Positions 54,240 to 62,534 of a stretch of 64,000 nucleotides of DNA are shown here, one piece after another. Both the position numbers and the translations under genes were made by a program. Each line of letters begins with the position of its first letter. Within the stretch, counting starts at the first letter, position 1. The stretch comes from Caballeronia sp. SEWSISQ10-4 2 (GTDB lineage: Bacteria; Pseudomonadota; Gammaproteobacteria; Burkholderiales; Burkholderiaceae), in the NCBI RefSeq assembly GCF_030464885.1, contig NZ_JALPRJ010000012.1, positions 93,939 through 157,938 on the forward strand. Direction: 5' to 3'. Below the pieces are notes generated by a model that was given only the letters and a program-made list of their open reading frames with translations, was not told the origin of the DNA and made no database searches.

Positions 54240-55139
54240 TTACTTGCTGATGGACGCCATCTGCCTGAGGCGTCTGGCAAGGGCCTTCGACACCACCGGC
54301 TTCGCGCCGCCCTCGGCGTTGCTGGCGGCTTCGCTCTCCTTGAGAAATACGGCCGTCTCGCGCGCGACGATCTCCCGCTCGTTGTCGGAGGTGATCATGT
54401 GGTACGAGTCGTCGAGATAGATGGTGCGCAAAACCGGCGAGCCGATGTTCGACGCAACGAATTGCGCGTTGCGCGGGCTGGATGTCTCGTCGTCGATTGC
54501 ATGGATCAGCAGGCAATCGTTCTTGAGCGCCGACAGCGTCTTGCCAACGCTTGCGGCCAGCCGGCTGGCTTCGTGAAGCGCGGGAAGCGAGATGCTCGAC
54601 GGACCGACTTCGCTCAGGTCGTTGCGCTGCAGCGCCCGGCCGATCTTCGCTCGCAGTGCCTCGTTACGCAGCCCGAACGGCGACTCCTCCTTATAACGCC
54701 AGCGCCTGCGCAACGGTGTGTAGTAAGCCCAGCCAAGCAGGAATCGATACCACGGCATCGCCCAGCCGTCATAATTGAGCGTGACGGACAGGAGCACGAC
54801 GGCTTGCGCGCTGGGGCGCTCATGCACGAGCGCCAGCGCCAGCGTTGCACCCATGGAGAGACCGCACACGGACACACGCGGGTAACGCGCGCTCAGTGCG
54901 TCGAATTCCCTGACCGCGGCCTCGAGCCACGCTTCCATGCGCAGTTCCGGCGTGCCTGCGCTGTAACCGTGGAGGTTGGGTGCGCACGCGGTGAGCCCTT
55001 CGCTATTCAGGTAACGCGCGAGGTGGCGCATTTCGAGCGGAGAACTGGACAGGCCGTGCAGCATCAGGACTGCGTGATCGCTGCCGGGATAAAAGATGGA
55101 ACCGTTCAACGCGGACTTTTCTTTAGTCAAGCTATTCAA
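54240..55139 (-). CDS. Alpha/beta-hydrolase (carboxylesterase type)
   Basis: 299 residues. HGLSSSPLEMRHLARYLN supplies the oxyanion His-Gly; the nucleophile elbow is SVCGLSMGATLALAL; Asp and His are in LLIHAIDDETSSP and YLDDSYHMITSDNE, as in Est30-type carboxylesterases. It has a C-terminal extension (about 35 residues, Ala/Lys/Arg-rich). No signal peptide. The start overlaps the end of the DUF4118 gene by 8 nt, so both are probably made from the transcript controlled by the box at 55941. Substrate is unknown; lipid-like esters fit the family. Confidence 0.88.
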   Translation of the reverse strand: MNSLTKEKSALNGSIFYPGSDHAVLMLHGLSSSPLEMRHLARYLNSEGLTACAPNLHGYSAGTPELRMEAWLEAAVREFDALSARYPRVSVCGLSMGATLALALVHERPSAQAVVLLSVTLNYDGWAMPWYRFLLGWAYYTPLRRRWRYKEESPFGLRNEALRAKIGRALQRNDLSEVGPSSISLPALHEASRLAASVGKTLSALKNDCLLIHAIDDETSSPRNAQFVASNIGSPVLRTIYLDDSYHMITSDNEREIVARETAVFLKESEAASNAEGGAKPVVSKALARRLRQMASISK

Positions 55140-55899
55140 CCGTACGCAGGATCAGGAACTCACCGGCATGCGTGGTAAAGCGCTCACAGATGCAATCCAC
55201 GAGTTTATGCGCGCCGTCCCCGGAACCAATCCGCACGCGATGACGCCCCGGCTGCAAGCCACGCTGGAGCCGTTGGATATCGTCGGGATGCGCGTCGGCA
55301 AAAAGCCGTCCTGGCGCCATTTCCTTGGCGCCCTGCGCCGCGTTGCGATCGACTGCCTGCAGCAAGATGATGGCGTCGTGGTAATGCGGAAGATGCCGGA
55401 TCAACCGATGCGTTTCGTCCACGGCCCGGCGCGACAGCGCACGTTCATTGTCCGCGCGCAGCAGCATTTCATAGCGAGACATAGCCACTGCCGCGATCAG
55501 TTCCGCACTGAACTGCGCGCGCCGCAGGCGCTCAATAAGGGTAATCGTGAACAGTGTTACCAGCGGGTAAGAAATCGCCAGCATGATGTCGGCGCGATTG
55601 ATGACGTCGATCTGGCCGTAAGGGGGCACGAACAGGAAATCCGCGATGCCCAAGCCCAGCAGCATCACCGTCAGCGCGGGGATAAGGCCAAAGAAGTATT
55701 CGACCATAGCCGCCGCGATGGCGAATGCGACGCCCGGCATGACCGGGCCCAGGAATGGGTGCAGGGCAAGCCTGACCGCGCTTGCAACGCAAAGCGCCAG
55801 CGCGCTAAACAACCACACTCGCTTTCCGCGCGGCGCCCAGCGGCGGACGTTTTGAATATTCATTAAAGCTGCTTTCAGACGAACCATCGGGACGGACAT
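55132..55899 (-). CDS. DUF4118 domain membrane protein
   Basis: 255 residues. After a basic N terminus, four membrane segments (about residues 28-45, 51-70, 75-92 and 104-122: WLFSALALCVASAVRLAL, VAFAIAAAMVEYFFGLIPAL, VMLLGLGIADFLFVPP, IMLAISYPLVTLFTITLI) form the KdpD/DUF4118-type module normally found in sensor kinases. A soluble, charged C-terminal half of about 120 residues follows, with no kinase motifs. It might be a truncated sensor or a membrane regulator. A perfect PmrA-type box is 42 nt upstream, and the esterase gene overlaps its 3' end. Confidence 0.8.
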   Translation of the reverse strand: MSVPMVRLKAALMNIQNVRRWAPRGKRVWLFSALALCVASAVRLALHPFLGPVMPGVAFAIAAAMVEYFFGLIPALTVMLLGLGIADFLFVPPYGQIDVINRADIMLAISYPLVTLFTITLIERLRRAQFSAELIAAVAMSRYEMLLRADNERALSRRAVDETHRLIRHLPHYHDAIILLQAVDRNAAQGAKEMAPGRLFADAHPDDIQRLQRGLQPGRHRVRIGSGDGAHKLVDCICERFTTHAGEFLILRTVE

Positions 55900-55940
55900 G
55901 GATTATTACACACAGTTACAGTCAGTGTCCCATGCACTTG

Positions 55941-55957
55941 CTTAAGCGACGCTTAAG
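55941..55957. promoter_or_regulatory. Perfect PmrA-type box upstream of DUF4118/esterase operon
   Basis: CTTAAG (55941-55946), CGACG, CTTAAG (55952-55957): an exact match to the (C/T)TTAA(G/T)-N5-(C/T)TTAA(G/T) box of PmrA/QseB-type regulators. The same arrangement lies at 61796-61812 beside the two-component genes of this window. Confidence 0.75.
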
Positions 55958-56146
55958 CTTTTGGGGTCGCTTGATCGATCGATAAAACAAGTCTTCCGCA
56001 GATAAGGAGATGCTAAGGATAACTGTGTAATCTGGAGGCACGCATCGCCGGTGATGGAGTGCGAATTCCGACCCCTTCGCGATGTAAGACCGGTCATCCC
56101 GCTCGTTCGCGACGAAAGTCCTGCTTCACACGTTTGCGTAGTTTTG

Positions 56147-56174
56147 ACAAGGGGCGCTTTTTAGCGCCCCTTGT
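56147..56174 (-). terminator. Terminator of the RND efflux operon
   Basis: Perfect 11-bp arms ACAAGGGGCGC (56147-56157) and GCGCCCCTTGT (56164-56174), loop TTTTTA, 9 nt past the RND permease stop. The GC-rich stem fits an operon end, although the U-tract that would follow on the minus strand is replaced by CAAAAC. Confidence 0.7.
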
Positions 56175-56182
56175 TCATTCCG

Positions 56183-59100
56183 TCAGCGCCGCGGTTTCAT
56201 CAACAACTGCAGCAACACTGGCAACAGCAGCAACACCAGCGGCAACTGCACAATCAAGCCCGAGATGATCGCCACCGCCAGCGGCTGCTGCATGGCCGAT
56301 CCCTGGCCCAGCGCAAACGCCAGCGGCAGCAACGCAAGAATAGCCGCGATGGTCGTCATGGCGATCGGCCGCAAGCGGTTCTTGCCCGCTTCGATCAACG
56401 CCCGGCTGAGCGGCATCTCTTCGTCGCGCATCAGGCCTTGCAACTCCGATACATAGAAGATCGCCACCTCCGTGACAATGCCGATGATCATCGTCATGCC
56501 CATCATCGCGGAAATGTTGAGCTCGATGTTGGTGACCCACAAGCCGATGAACACCGCGCCGGTGGCAAGCAATGGCATCGCGAGCACGGCGAGCGCAATA
56601 CGAAAACGCTCGTAGAGAAACAGCAACAGGCCGAACACCAGCGCAACAGCCGCGCCGAATACGATCATCAAACCCTTGAAGGCGATCTGTTGCTGCTGAT
56701 ACAAACCGCCGAGCTCGTAATACACGCCGGCAGGCAGCAGCTTGGCCGTAGTGAGCACCTTTTGCACATCAGCAATAGTCGAGCCCAGATCGCGTCCATC
56801 AATACGCGCCGTCACCGCGACCATGCGCTTCAGATTGTCACGGCTCACTTCCGGCTGTCCAGTCACGGCCACGCGCGTGGCCACGCGATTCAGCGCGAAC
56901 AGATGGCCGTCGGGCGCGCGGATCTGCAACTGGCCGAGCTGGGTATCGGTGAGCGCGAGCGCACCGGCCACCCGGACCCGGATTGCCACGGTCTTGGGGC
57001 CAACCTGAAATTGCGTGGCGACATTGCCTTCCACCATGTCGGACACGGCCTGCGCGATGCTCTGCGCGTCCATGCCTTCAGCCGCTGCGGCGTCCGGGCG
57101 GATATGCAGTTCGAGCGCGTCGCCGGCAGGATTGATGCCGTCGTTCACATCGACCACGCCCTGGACCTTGCCGATCGCGGCCGCTACGTTCCGCGCGGTC
57201 GAGTTGAGGGTGTTCTGGTCGTCGGAGTAAATCTTGATCTGCACAGGTTGCGGCACCGCCGTCAGATCGCCGATCAGGTCCTCCATCAGCTGCGCCAGTT
57301 CGATGCTGACCCCCGGCACATCTGTTTCCACTTTGGTGCGAATCTCCTCCATCACGGTTTCGATAGGCTCGCGATTCTTCGACTTCAGGCGCACGAAAAA
57401 GTCGCCCCGGTTCGGTTCGTTCAGATCCCCGCCCAGGCCCGCGCCGGTTCGCCGCGAGTAGGTCGAAACATTGGGATTCGCGCTGACAATGGCCTCGACC
57501 TGCTTCATCAACCGGTCGGTTTCGCTGATCGATGTGCCCGGCTCGGTGTGATAGTCGAGCACAAAACCGCCTTCGTCCATCGTCGGCATGAAGCCGCTGC
57601 CAACCCGTGTGAAAGCGAACACGGCGACAATAACCAGCGGTACAAGACCGATCAACACAAGCGCCGGCCGTGCGCTGACGCCTCCGATCAACTTTGCGTA
57701 GCGCCTGTTCATCCAGGTCGCGAAACGGGTCTCGCTATGCTCTTCCGCGTCTTTGGGCTTGAGCCAACGGTCACAGAGTATGGGCACGGCAAGCCAGGTG
57801 ACCATGAACGAAATGAAGAGCGCGCTTGCCATGGTGACGGACAGCGCCTTGAAAAACGCGCCGGTGACGCCGGAGAGGAACGCCAGCGGCACGAAGATGA
57901 TCAGCGTTGCCGCGGACGACCCCGCGAGCGGCCGGGTGAACTCGAGCGCAGCCGCCATCACGCGGCCGTGAAACGCCTTCGCGCCGCCCTCGCGCATGCG
58001 CCGCACAATATGCTCGATCATCACGATGGCGTCGTCGATCACGAGACCCACCGCCGCCGCCATGCCGCCGAGCGTCATGATGTTGAAGCCCATGCCGAAC
58101 ACATCGAGCAGCAGGATGGTTGCGGCCATCACGACCGGTACGAGCGCGACAGCGATCGCGGTGATCTTCCAGTTGCGCAGGAACGCGAACAGCGTCAGCG
58201 CGGCGAGCACCACGCCGATCATGATGGCGTCGCGCACGCTCGTGGCCGCGGCGGTCACCAGTTCGCTCTGGTCGTACCAGTTGGCGAAGCGCACGCCCGG
58301 CGGCATCTGCGGCTGGAACGCGCTCAGCTTCGCGCGGATCGCCTTCGCCATGGCGACGCTGTTCGCGCCGGGCTGTTGGTAGATGTTGATGAGCACCGCG
58401 TCCTGCCCGTCGGCGGTCACGCGCATCCATTGCGGCGTGACGCCCGCGCGCACCGTGGCAACATCGCCGAGCCGGACTTGCGCCGGACCGCTCGAGGTGA
58501 CCACCACGTTTTTCAGATCGTCGAGCTGGGTGATGGTCGCGTCGGCGATGACCAGGTAGAGCTTGTAGTGGTCCTCGATTCGCCCGATCGCCATCAGCAC
58601 GTTGCTTGCACCAATAGCCTTCGATACATCGGCGAGCGAGAGCTTGTACGCCGCGAGGCGGGCCGGGTCCACGGCCACTTCGAACTCGTCGGTTGCGCCG
58701 CCCGTCACGTCCACGCGCGCCACCCCTTCGACCCCCGACAACAGCGGCCGCATCTGGAACTGCGCCAGATCGTGCAGCGCGGAGAGCGATTGCTGCTTCG
58801 ACGTCAGGCTATACGCGAGCACCGGAAACACCGTCGGGTCCATGCGCCGGACCTGCATCGACGTCCCCTGCGGCAAGGTGCCGAGGATCTCGGCAATGGA
58901 CGATTGCGCCTGCAGCGTGGCCTGCGCCATGTCCGTGCCCCAGTTGAAGTTCACCGATATCTCGGCGGACCCGCGGCTGGTCTTCGATTGCACATCGAGT
59001 ACGTTCGGCACGCGCCGCAGCGCCTCCTCCACCGGCATGGTGACGAGCGTCGCCATCTGCTCGGCGGGACGGTCGCCGGCGTCGAGCGAGACAACGGCAC

Positions 59101-59230
59101 GCGGGAACGCAACGTTCGGAAACAGCGAGATCGGCAGCCGGAACGCGGTGAGCGCGCCTGCGACAGCGAGCAATCCGATCACGAACAACAACGAGCGTCG
59201 ATGAGCCTGCATCCATTGGCCGAAGTTCAT
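56183..59230 (-). CDS. RND efflux transporter inner-membrane permease
   Basis: 1015 residues, the usual RND length with 12 membrane segments and two large periplasmic loops. N terminus MNFGQWMQAHRRSLLFVIGL; TM4 motif GGMAAAVGLVIDDAIVMIEH carries the Asp pair of the proton relay, as in drug-type pumps, rather than the D-x-x-x-E of heavy-metal ones. Last gene of the OMF-MFP-RND operon; its ATG overlaps the adaptor stop. It exports drugs, aromatics or similar compounds by proton antiport. The very long open frame on the opposite strand is a composition artefact. Confidence 0.93.
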   Translation of the reverse strand: MNFGQWMQAHRRSLLFVIGLLAVAGALTAFRLPISLFPNVAFPRAVVSLDAGDRPAEQMATLVTMPVEEALRRVPNVLDVQSKTSRGSAEISVNFNWGTDMAQATLQAQSSIAEILGTLPQGTSMQVRRMDPTVFPVLAYSLTSKQQSLSALHDLAQFQMRPLLSGVEGVARVDVTGGATDEFEVAVDPARLAAYKLSLADVSKAIGASNVLMAIGRIEDHYKLYLVIADATITQLDDLKNVVVTSSGPAQVRLGDVATVRAGVTPQWMRVTADGQDAVLINIYQQPGANSVAMAKAIRAKLSAFQPQMPPGVRFANWYDQSELVTAAATSVRDAIMIGVVLAALTLFAFLRNWKITAIAVALVPVVMAATILLLDVFGMGFNIMTLGGMAAAVGLVIDDAIVMIEHIVRRMREGGAKAFHGRVMAAALEFTRPLAGSSAATLIIFVPLAFLSGVTGAFFKALSVTMASALFISFMVTWLAVPILCDRWLKPKDAEEHSETRFATWMNRRYAKLIGGVSARPALVLIGLVPLVIVAVFAFTRVGSGFMPTMDEGGFVLDYHTEPGTSISETDRLMKQVEAIVSANPNVSTYSRRTGAGLGGDLNEPNRGDFFVRLKSKNREPIETVMEEIRTKVETDVPGVSIELAQLMEDLIGDLTAVPQPVQIKIYSDDQNTLNSTARNVAAAIGKVQGVVDVNDGINPAGDALELHIRPDAAAAEGMDAQSIAQAVSDMVEGNVATQFQVGPKTVAIRVRVAGALALTDTQLGQLQIRAPDGHLFALNRVATRVAVTGQPEVSRDNLKRMVAVTARIDGRDLGSTIADVQKVLTTAKLLPAGVYYELGGLYQQQQIAFKGLMIVFGAAVALVFGLLLFLYERFRIALAVLAMPLLATGAVFIGLWVTNIELNISAMMGMTMIIGIVTEVAIFYVSELQGLMRDEEMPLSRALIEAGKNRLRPIAMTTIAAILALLPLAFALGQGSAMQQPLAVAIISGLIVQLPLVLLLLPVLLQLLMKPRR

Positions 59231-60321
59231 CGCGGCGCGCCTCCGGCGCCCTGCACCGTCATGCCATCCTTCAGTTCATAGTTGCCGCTGACCACCACCG
59301 GTTGCGCCGCGTTCAGCGGACCGTCGACGCCATAACGATCGCGGTCCTCTATCTGCGTGACCACGTTCACCCGATGCGCCTTGTTGCCGGACACAACCTG
59401 AAACACGAAATCGCCGTGCTCGTCCTTGAGCACGGCCGAGCGCGGGACGATCCAGTGCATGCCGCGGTTCGTATCGATATCGGCGGCCACGTGCGTGCCT
59501 GGAATGAACGCGCTATTGCCGAGCGGCACGTTCGCGCCCACATCGACGAGCTGGCTTTGCGTGTCGATGGACGCACCCACCAGGACCACGCGGCCTGTCA
59601 TCGAAACCTTCGCTAGCGAGCTTGAAAGGCCGCGCAAGCGGACCTCATCGCCGGCATGGATGTTGACGGCGTCCGAGGGCTCCACCGCCAGCATCACGTT
59701 GCCGCGCGTCTCCCGGCCGTTGTCCGTACCGGCAAGCTGCACGATCGGCGCGCCGGCCTGCACCTGATCGCCCTGTCCTGCCGACACCTGCAGCACCACG
59801 CCGTCGATGGGAGAAGTCACGATCTTGCTGCCGCTCGTGATCCCGGTTGTTTCCTGCGACGCCAGCGCCTCGCGGGCATCCTGCGCCGCCTTGCGTGCGG
59901 CGGCCAGTTGCGATGCGGTGGCGAGGCCCTTGTCGAACAGCGACCGGGTCCGCGCAACCTCGCCGTCGGCCAGCGTCGCGGCGCTTCTTGCCTGCGCGGC
60001 GGCAAGCGCGGCGGCGGGGTCAGCCTGCACGACAAACAGCGGGTCGCCTCGCTTGACCGGCTGGCCGGTCTGCACGCGCAGCTGCGTAACCCGTGCGATG
60101 TACGGCAGGTTGATCGACGTGAGATTAGCCGCCGATGCCGCGACGATCCCGTATGCGCGCACCGGCTGTGCGATCGGCGCCCGCTGGATCGGTGCCGTAC
60201 TGACAGCGACCACGGCGTCGTCGGCGAGAGCGCTGCCCGCTTCGAACAAGGCGCTGAGGCAAAAACACATGGCGATGCAGGTCTGCATCGAAAGCCGCTT
60301 ATTTTGCATGGGTGTCGGCAT
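59227..60321 (-). CDS. RND efflux periplasmic adaptor (membrane fusion protein)
   Basis: 364 residues from 60321, or 360 from the Met at 60309. Signal peptide with cleavage near ALA-DDA. Barrel-sandwich and lipoyl halves are seen in LRVQTGQPVKRGDPLFVVQA and SPIDGVVLQVSAGQGDQVQA, separated by an alpha hairpin (ALAAAQARSAATLADGEVAR to ARKAAQDAREALAS), then beta-barrel and membrane-proximal domains. It bridges the RND pump and the outer-membrane factor. It overlaps the OMF gene by 23 nt and the RND gene by 4 nt. Confidence 0.92.
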   Translation of the reverse strand: MPTPMQNKRLSMQTCIAMCFCLSALFEAGSALADDAVVAVSTAPIQRAPIAQPVRAYGIVAASAANLTSINLPYIARVTQLRVQTGQPVKRGDPLFVVQADPAAALAAAQARSAATLADGEVARTRSLFDKGLATASQLAAARKAAQDAREALASQETTGITSGSKIVTSPIDGVVLQVSAGQGDQVQAGAPIVQLAGTDNGRETRGNVMLAVEPSDAVNIHAGDEVRLRGLSSSLAKVSMTGRVVLVGASIDTQSQLVDVGANVPLGNSAFIPGTHVAADIDTNRGMHWIVPRSAVLKDEHGDFVFQVVSGNKAHRVNVVTQIEDRDRYGVDGPLNAAQPVVVSGNYELKDGMTVQGAGGAPR

Positions 60322-61723
60322 GGGTTTCGGTCACGTTCAGGTCAGAAGAAAATGCGTCGGGAATCGCACTGCCCAGCAATGCCTGCAAGCCGACGCGCTG
60401 TTCGGCCCGCGACTCCCGAAGCGTGGCGATATCCAAGCGTTTGGTCAGCGCGGCCGACATGGCGTCCGTGTACGCGCCGAGCGTCAGGTTGTGCTCCGCA
60501 AAAGCCGCGCTCGCGTCGCGTGCCGCACGCTCCGTGCCGGGCAATGCGGATTCGGTCTGCTCGAGCTGGCGCGAAAGGATGGCGTCGTCGGCACGCAGAT
60601 GCGCGACATCGGTGAACGCCTGGTTCAGGCGGTTCTGGTACTCGTCGCGCAGGCGCTGGCGCGTGCTTTGCTCGATCGCGACATTTCCGCGGTTGCGATT
60701 GAAGATGGGCAGGCTCATGTTGATCACAAAGCCCGTGGTGTAGACATTCGAGTTGTCGCGTTGACGATCGAATCCCACGGTCAGCGACGGAAACTGGCTC
60801 ATGATCGCCGCGCGGTATTTTTGTTCCTGCGCCTCGTAACCCGCTTGCAGGGCCAGCAGGTCGGGACGCCGGCGCGGCAACGCGGCGACCGCGTCATTCA
60901 CCGTGGCTGCGTCGAGCGGCGTGTCTTCGGGCTCCCCAACAAGTTGCAGATGCACGTCGGGTGACAGGCCCAGCAACTGGTTCAGGTCGTGATGCGTTTG
61001 CTCAGCCGCGCGTTCGGCATCGGTATAAAGCTTGCGTGCATCGTTATAGGAAGTCAGGGCGGCGGTGAGCGTGTCTTCGGTCAGATTGCCCTCGCGGCGG
61101 GCCTCGGCCATGCGTTCATAGCGCGTGCGCGAGAAGTCGCGTTGCTGCTGCAGCAAAGGCAACGTGTCCTCCTGAAAGCGCGCCTTGATAAACAGCTGTT
61201 TCGCTTGTGCAACGACCTGCCACTCCTGCCAGAGCAAGCCGAGATCAGTCTTCGCCACGGTTGCATCGGCCGACTGCTTGTTCGCGCCGCGCGTGAAAAT
61301 GGCCAGCACGTCCATGGTCAAGCCATAATTGAACGCGCGCGTGGCCCCTTCCATGCCCGGATAATCGCTGGAAACCCCCAGTTGCGGATCGGGCAGGAGC
61401 CCCGCTGAAAACGCTTGTGCCCGTGCAATACCCAGGTCGTCGCGGGCCAGCTTCAGATCGGGATTGTTCGCGACGGCCAGCATGGCGACCTCTTCCATGT
61501 CGAGGCCGTCGGACGGGTCGAAACGATGCGCGGCAAGCTCGGGCAAGGGCATGGTCGCCGGGTCGATCTGCACGCGCGACAGGGTGGAGAGGGACGTGGA
61601 GGTGTCCTGCGGGGCGAGCGGCTCGCGGTGATACACGGTGCAGCCGGCGAGCAGCGCGAGGCACGTACTGGCGCAAACTAGCTTGCAGAAGTGCAAACTT
61701 GGGGTGGCGGTCGATGCGGGCAA
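60299..61723 (-). CDS. TolC-family outer-membrane efflux lipoprotein
   Basis: 474 residues. Lipoprotein signal with lipobox LALLAGCTVYHREPL. Two OEP repeats: DLKLARDDLGIARAQAFSAG and LLALQAGYEAQEQKYRAAIM begin the coiled-coil barrel halves, with FVINMSLPIFNRNRGNVAIEQ typical of the second. It forms the outer-membrane duct of the RND pump. It is the first gene of the operon; a PmrA-type box (61796-61812) lies 73 nt upstream, shared with the divergent two-component genes. Confidence 0.92.
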   Translation of the reverse strand: MPASTATPSLHFCKLVCASTCLALLAGCTVYHREPLAPQDTSTSLSTLSRVQIDPATMPLPELAAHRFDPSDGLDMEEVAMLAVANNPDLKLARDDLGIARAQAFSAGLLPDPQLGVSSDYPGMEGATRAFNYGLTMDVLAIFTRGANKQSADATVAKTDLGLLWQEWQVVAQAKQLFIKARFQEDTLPLLQQQRDFSRTRYERMAEARREGNLTEDTLTAALTSYNDARKLYTDAERAAEQTHHDLNQLLGLSPDVHLQLVGEPEDTPLDAATVNDAVAALPRRRPDLLALQAGYEAQEQKYRAAIMSQFPSLTVGFDRQRDNSNVYTTGFVINMSLPIFNRNRGNVAIEQSTRQRLRDEYQNRLNQAFTDVAHLRADDAILSRQLEQTESALPGTERAARDASAAFAEHNLTLGAYTDAMSAALTKRLDIATLRESRAEQRVGLQALLGSAIPDAFSSDLNVTETHADTHAK

Positions 61724-61795
61724 GCCTGGCTCCTGGGGCGAGGAAGGGGACGGATAATGTCCATCAGCGGAGCGATTGATTCTAGGAAGCGGGTG

Positions 61796-61812
61796 CTTAA
61801 GGAACGCTTAAG
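61796..61812. promoter_or_regulatory. Perfect PmrA-type box between efflux operon and two-component genes
   Basis: CTTAAG (61796-61801), GAACG, CTTAAG (61807-61812), flanked by GTG and CAC that extend the dyad. It lies in the 148-bp divergent region, 73 nt from the OMF start and 60 nt from the response-regulator start, so it could serve both promoters. Confidence 0.8.
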
Positions 61813-61871
61813 CACCTTCTGCGGACAATGCACGCTCGACAATTGTTGGTAAGAATGGGAGAACGTTCGCG

Positions 61872-62534
61872 ATGCGGCTGTTATTGGTGGAAGACGACGA
61901 GATGATTGCCGAGACCGTGCTCGAGTCCATGCGCCGCCTGGGTTATGCGATCGACTGGGCTGCGGACGGGCGTGCTGCGGAACTGTCGCTCGCCAACGGC
62001 GTGTATGACCTCGTATTGCTCGACCTTGGCTTGCCAAAGCGTGACGGCATCCAGGTGTTGAATACTTACCGCAAGGCGGGTGGTGCGGCTTCCGTGATCA
62101 TCCTGACCGCGCGCGACGCCGTGGACGACCGCGTTCGCGGGCTGGATGCGGGCGCCGACGACTACCTCATGAAGCCCTTCGATCTCGACGAGCTCGCCGC
62201 ACGCGTGCGCGCCGCGCTCAGGCGGCGCACCGGACAGAAGCAACCTGTCTATACGCATGGCGAACTGACGCTCGATCCCGCCTCGCACGAAGCGCGCAAG
62301 GACGGTGTGACGTTGCCGCTGGTGCCACGCGAGTTCGCGTTGCTGCAGGTGCTGATAGAGGAGCCTGCGCGTGTGTTCAGACGGGCAGAGCTCGAGGAAA
62401 AGATGTACGGATGGGGTGAGGAAGTGGGCAGCAATACCATTGAAGTGCACGTCCACAGTCTTAGACGCAAGATTGGCGCAGAGCAGATATTGACGATCCG
62501 GGGTGTTGGCTACCGGCTCAAGGGACTCGAATGA
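61872..62534 (+). CDS. OmpR/PhoB-family response regulator (PmrA/QseB-like)
   Basis: 220 residues. Receiver domain with acidic pocket MRLLLVEDDE, phosphoacceptor Asp51 in DLVLLDLGLPKRDG, and Lys in YLMKPFDLDEL. Winged-helix DNA-binding domain from about residue 125 (LPLVPREFALLQVLIEE, SNTIEVHVHSLRRKIG, GVGYRLKGLE). The sequence and the adjacent CTTAAG-N5-CTTAAG box point to the PmrA/QseB branch. It overlaps the sensor kinase gene by 4 nt and is divergent from the RND operon, which it probably controls. Confidence 0.93.
   Translation: MRLLLVEDDEMIAETVLESMRRLGYAIDWAADGRAAELSLANGVYDLVLLDLGLPKRDGIQVLNTYRKAGGAASVIILTARDAVDDRVRGLDAGADDYLMKPFDLDELAARVRAALRRRTGQKQPVYTHGELTLDPASHEARKDGVTLPLVPREFALLQVLIEEPARVFRRAELEEKMYGWGEEVGSNTIEVHVHSLRRKIGAEQILTIRGVGYRLKGLE

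Noticed and set aside
56171..59281. A 1036-codon open frame on the plus strand opposite the RND permease
   Set aside because: The translation is extremely His/Arg/Gln-rich with no domain, as expected from the codon bias of the real gene on the other strand; the RND protein has full family motifs.
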